Assembly (NCBI GenBank): GCA_045614925.1
Contig: JAZLDV010000099.1
Location: 1 to 50,937 of the forward strand
Direction of reading: 5' to 3'
Origin: JAZLDV01 sp045614925
GTDB lineage: Bacteria > Bacillota_I > Bacilli_A > Erysipelotrichales > Coprobacillaceae
Length of the DNA: 50,937 bases
Shown: positions 49,521-50,937 of the stretch, one piece after another
Layout of the letters: every line of letters begins with the position of its first letter
How positions within the stretch are numbered: position 1 is the stretch's first letter
Position numbers and translations under genes: made by a program
Notes under the pieces: generated by a model
Seen by the model: the letters and a program-made list of their open reading frames with translations, nothing else
Databases searched by the model: none
What the model was told of the DNA's origin: nothing

Positions 49521-50054
49521 TTATTTTTTCTTTGGTGCTAATATAGCTGTCAATGTACGTCCTTCTAATTTTGCTGGTTTTTCTACTACGCAGTATTCAG
49601 CGCATTCAGCTAAGAAGTCATCTAGTATTTTTTGACCAATTTCAACGTGAGCTAATTGTCTTCCTTTAAATCTCACTGCAACTTTAACTTTGTCTCCTTC
49701 TTCTAACCAGTTGATTGTTCTTTTTAATTTAACATTTTTATCATGAACATCAATTGTTGGAGATAATTGTGTTTCTTTAAGAGAAACAACTTTTGAATTC
49801 TTTTTCATTTCTTTTTGTTTCTTTTGTTGTTCAAAACGATATTTTCCGTAGTTCATAATACGACATACTGGAACTTGAGCTTTTGGAGCAACACACACTA
49901 AATCAAGTTCAGCTTCATAAGCTGCATTTAATGCTGCATTTCTTCCCATTACTCCTAATTGATCTCCGTTTTGATCAATCACTAGAACCTCTTTAAAACG
50001 AATTTTTTCATTTACCAAGTCATCAGTTGATTGGTTGTTATACTTGCTAATAAT
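49521..50054 (-). CDS. infC: Translation initiation factor IF-3, probable AUU start
   Basis: Two-domain IF-3 of 177 residues: N-terminal part with LVNEKIRFKEVLVIDQNGDQLG and RIMNYGKYRFEQQKKQKEMKK, then the C-terminal part with VRFKGRQLAHVEIGQKIL and KLEGRTLTAILAPKKK. I place the start at an ATT codon (50054), 5 bases after AGGAGG, giving a chain that begins like IF-3 of Bacillus (MISK). A GTG further upstream (50060) overlaps the ribosome site and is unlikely. AUU starts are known for infC, where IF-3 discriminates against its own start codon. First gene of infC-rpmI-rplT. Confidence 0.94.
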   Translation of the reverse strand: MISKYNNQSTDDLVNEKIRFKEVLVIDQNGDQLGVMGRNAALNAAYEAELDLVCVAPKAQVPVCRIMNYGKYRFEQQKKQKEMKKNSKVVSLKETQLSPTIDVHDKNVKLKRTINWLEEGDKVKVAVRFKGRQLAHVEIGQKILDDFLAECAEYCVVEKPAKLEGRTLTAILAPKKK

Positions 50055-50060
50055 AGCCAC

Positions 50061-50210
50061 CTCCTATAAATTTGTAGCACAAACAAAAAGTGAGTACATA
50101 AAGCACCCACCATTGACATTAAGATCGTTCATCTTAGTGACATAAGCCCAACAATGTATTCGTTCAGGCGAGAAGTAGGCACTTCTTCTTTCCACTACTT
50201 TTCATTTACT
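50061..50210 (-). promoter_or_regulatory. L20-type leader of infC-rpmI-rplT
   Basis: A leader of about 150 bases between the promoter and infC, with several stems (AAGTAGTGGAAAGAAGAAGTGCCTACTT region near 50165-50200) and an attenuator. Gene order and length fit the Firmicutes leader bound by L20 for feedback control. The exact L20-binding fold was not modelled. Confidence 0.75.
50085..50110 (-). terminator. Attenuator hairpin in the infC leader
   Basis: GTGGGTGC (minus strand) pairs with GTACTCAC over 8 bp with two wobbles around TTTAT, then TTTTTG. It is an intrinsic terminator within the leader, 30 bases before the infC ribosome site, and can act as the off-switch of the L20 leader. Confidence 0.75.
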
Positions 50211-50215
50211 GCCTT

Positions 50216-50244
50216 ATAATACATAAAATCATTGGATTTGTCAA
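50216..50244 (-). promoter_or_regulatory. Promoter of infC-rpmI-rplT
   Basis: Consensus -35 TTGACA (50239-50244), 17 bases, TATTAT (50216-50221) on the minus strand. The -35 box overlaps the stop codon of the upstream rlu gene. Confidence 0.85.
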
Positions 50245-50766
50245 TACTTTTTAAAAATTTTATAGAAAGAATCTGGTGTTTTCGAAACAAATCTCATTTC
50301 TTTTAAAGTTATAGGATGTACAAACATAAGTTCATGTGCATGTAACCCTAATCTTTTAATTGGATTCGTTTTTGCGCCATATTTATCATCACCAATTAAC
50401 GGATGATTGAGCGATGACATATGGACACGAATCTGATTCTTTCTACCAGTATCTAAACGAATATCCACCATTGTATAGTTTTTATTCGCTTGTATTACTT
50501 TATAATGCGTAATCGCTTTTTTGCCTTTCTGTTTATTTGTAATATAGACAACCTGTGTTTTACTTTCAGCAAGATAATTTTCAATTGTTCCTTTTGGTTT
50601 TTTTACATTTCCTTCAACAATTGCAACATATCCTCTTACCTTAACATATTTATTCCAATCGCTTGTTAATAATTCATATAATTTTTTATTTTTTACAAAC
50701 ATCAATATACCAGATGTATATTGATCTAAACGATGAACCATATAAATAGATTCTTTCTTCTTATCT
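50241..50766 (-). pseudogene. 5'-truncated RluA-family pseudouridine synthase
   Basis: C-terminal part (about 175 residues) of an RluA-family RNA pseudouridine synthase. Catalytic motif VHRLDQYTSGIL, with the nucleophilic Asp in HRLD, is followed by VAIVEG, RLDTGRKNQIRVHMSSLNHPLIGDDKYG and LHAHELMFVHP, all in family order to a normal end. The N-terminal part, including the KPAG region and any S4 domain, is missing because the frame passes in phase into a different, GC-richer sequence near 50766. That boundary is my estimate (50760-50772). Real decay, insertion or a chimeric assembly are all possible. Confidence 0.8.
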
Positions 50767-50937
50767 CTAGTCTTCCGGAAGTAGTATCGGAATTGGGTGA
50801 ATGATGGATATTCAGGAAGTAGCTTGCCGTCTATATCGGTGTACTTGGCTTTGAGTGTCATGGTATAGGCTGCAGTTAAGGTCTGCTTCTGTTGTGTATA
50901 GTAGTATTTATTAAGTCCCCATCGCATATTTTGCTCG
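50767..50937 (-). mobile_element. Fragment of a Mu/TnsB-like transposase frame
   Basis: The last 171 bases read on the minus strand as a frame that includes MRWGLNKYYYTQQ, AAYTMTLKAKYTDIDGK and EYPSFTQFRYYFRKTR. I recall this kind of segment from N-terminal regions of Mu- or TnsB-type transposases of gut Firmicutes. G+C is clearly higher (about 45 % by eye) than in the rest of the window. The fragment is cut by the window end and joined in frame to the rlu remnant. Confidence 0.6.

Noticed and set aside
1..50937. CRISPR arrays, prophage or complete insertion sequences
   Set aside because: No spaced repeat arrays and no full transposase or phage structural genes seen; only a transposase fragment at the right edge.

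Overview
The window reads as one chromosomal stretch of a low-GC (about 30 %) Gram-positive anaerobe. Evidence: a Bacillus-type division cluster with two adjacent class B PBPs, a T-box before pheST, an infC-rpmI-rplT leader, and an SspI-type small acid-soluble spore protein in the order sspI-TrmH-like methyltransferase-pheS-pheT that I recall from Bacillus. The strongly AT-rich codon use, the tmcAL and ThrE-type genes and the selenium/molybdenum genes would fit a gut spore-former of the Erysipelotrichia, for example Coprobacillaceae. That placement is inference. Both ends look like places where an assembly stops: the left 557 bases hold no gene but hairpins and repeats, and the right end joins a transposase-like reading frame in frame to a truncated pseudouridine synthase.

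Layout. 0.56-0.63 kb: tRNA-Met(CAT). 0.76-6.0 kb (minus): murG-murB-ftsQ, then ftsA-ftsZ, the distal half of the dcw cluster. 6.3-8.3 kb (plus): a C_GCAxxG_C_C redox protein and an NCS2 xanthine/urate-type permease. 8.3-21.3 kb (minus): an island for a selenium-dependent molybdenum hydroxylase. It holds a FecB/FecCD-type ABC importer, selD, a DUF3343 Se/S carrier, an EF2568-type class V aminotransferase, yedF, yqeB, a yqeC-xdhC fusion, the importer ATPase, a ModE-type regulator and an NTPase-MocA fusion; after a terminator and a new promoter come the three xanthine dehydrogenase subunits. 21.6-23.5 kb (plus): a double-cubane-cluster-type reductase and its ATP-dependent activator. 23.5-29.3 kb: ftsW, a ClC transporter, a DEDD exonuclease, pyrF and a MATE exporter. 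29.3-37.5 kb (minus): murD, mraY, spoVD-like PBP, pbpB-like PBP, ftsL, rsmH, mraZ. 37.8-41 kb: rpmF-yceD (minus) facing tmcAL and a two-part ThrE-type exporter. 41-50.9 kb: pheT-pheS with T-box, TrmH-type methyltransferase, DUF45 peptidase, sspI, two unknown membrane-associated genes, htrA, rplT-rpmI-infC and the rlu fragment.

How they work together. The dcw cluster keeps its classical gene order (mraZ to murD, ftsW, murG to ftsZ) but is opened on both sides of ftsW by accessory genes. The island can be read as one system: the NCS2 permease brings in xanthine or urate, the FecB/FecCD/ATPase importer probably brings in molybdate or tungstate, MocA, YqeB, YqeC and XdhC mature the cofactor, SelD/YedF/DUF3343/class V aminotransferase supply labile selenium, and XdhABC does the chemistry. 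Two near-identical 24-bp palindromes, both just downstream of a predicted start site, lie in the divergent region between the importer operon and the double-cubane reductase pair. They resemble ModE operators and would place an ATP-driven reductase of unknown substrate under the same molybdenum regulator. This is the most interesting signal in the window.
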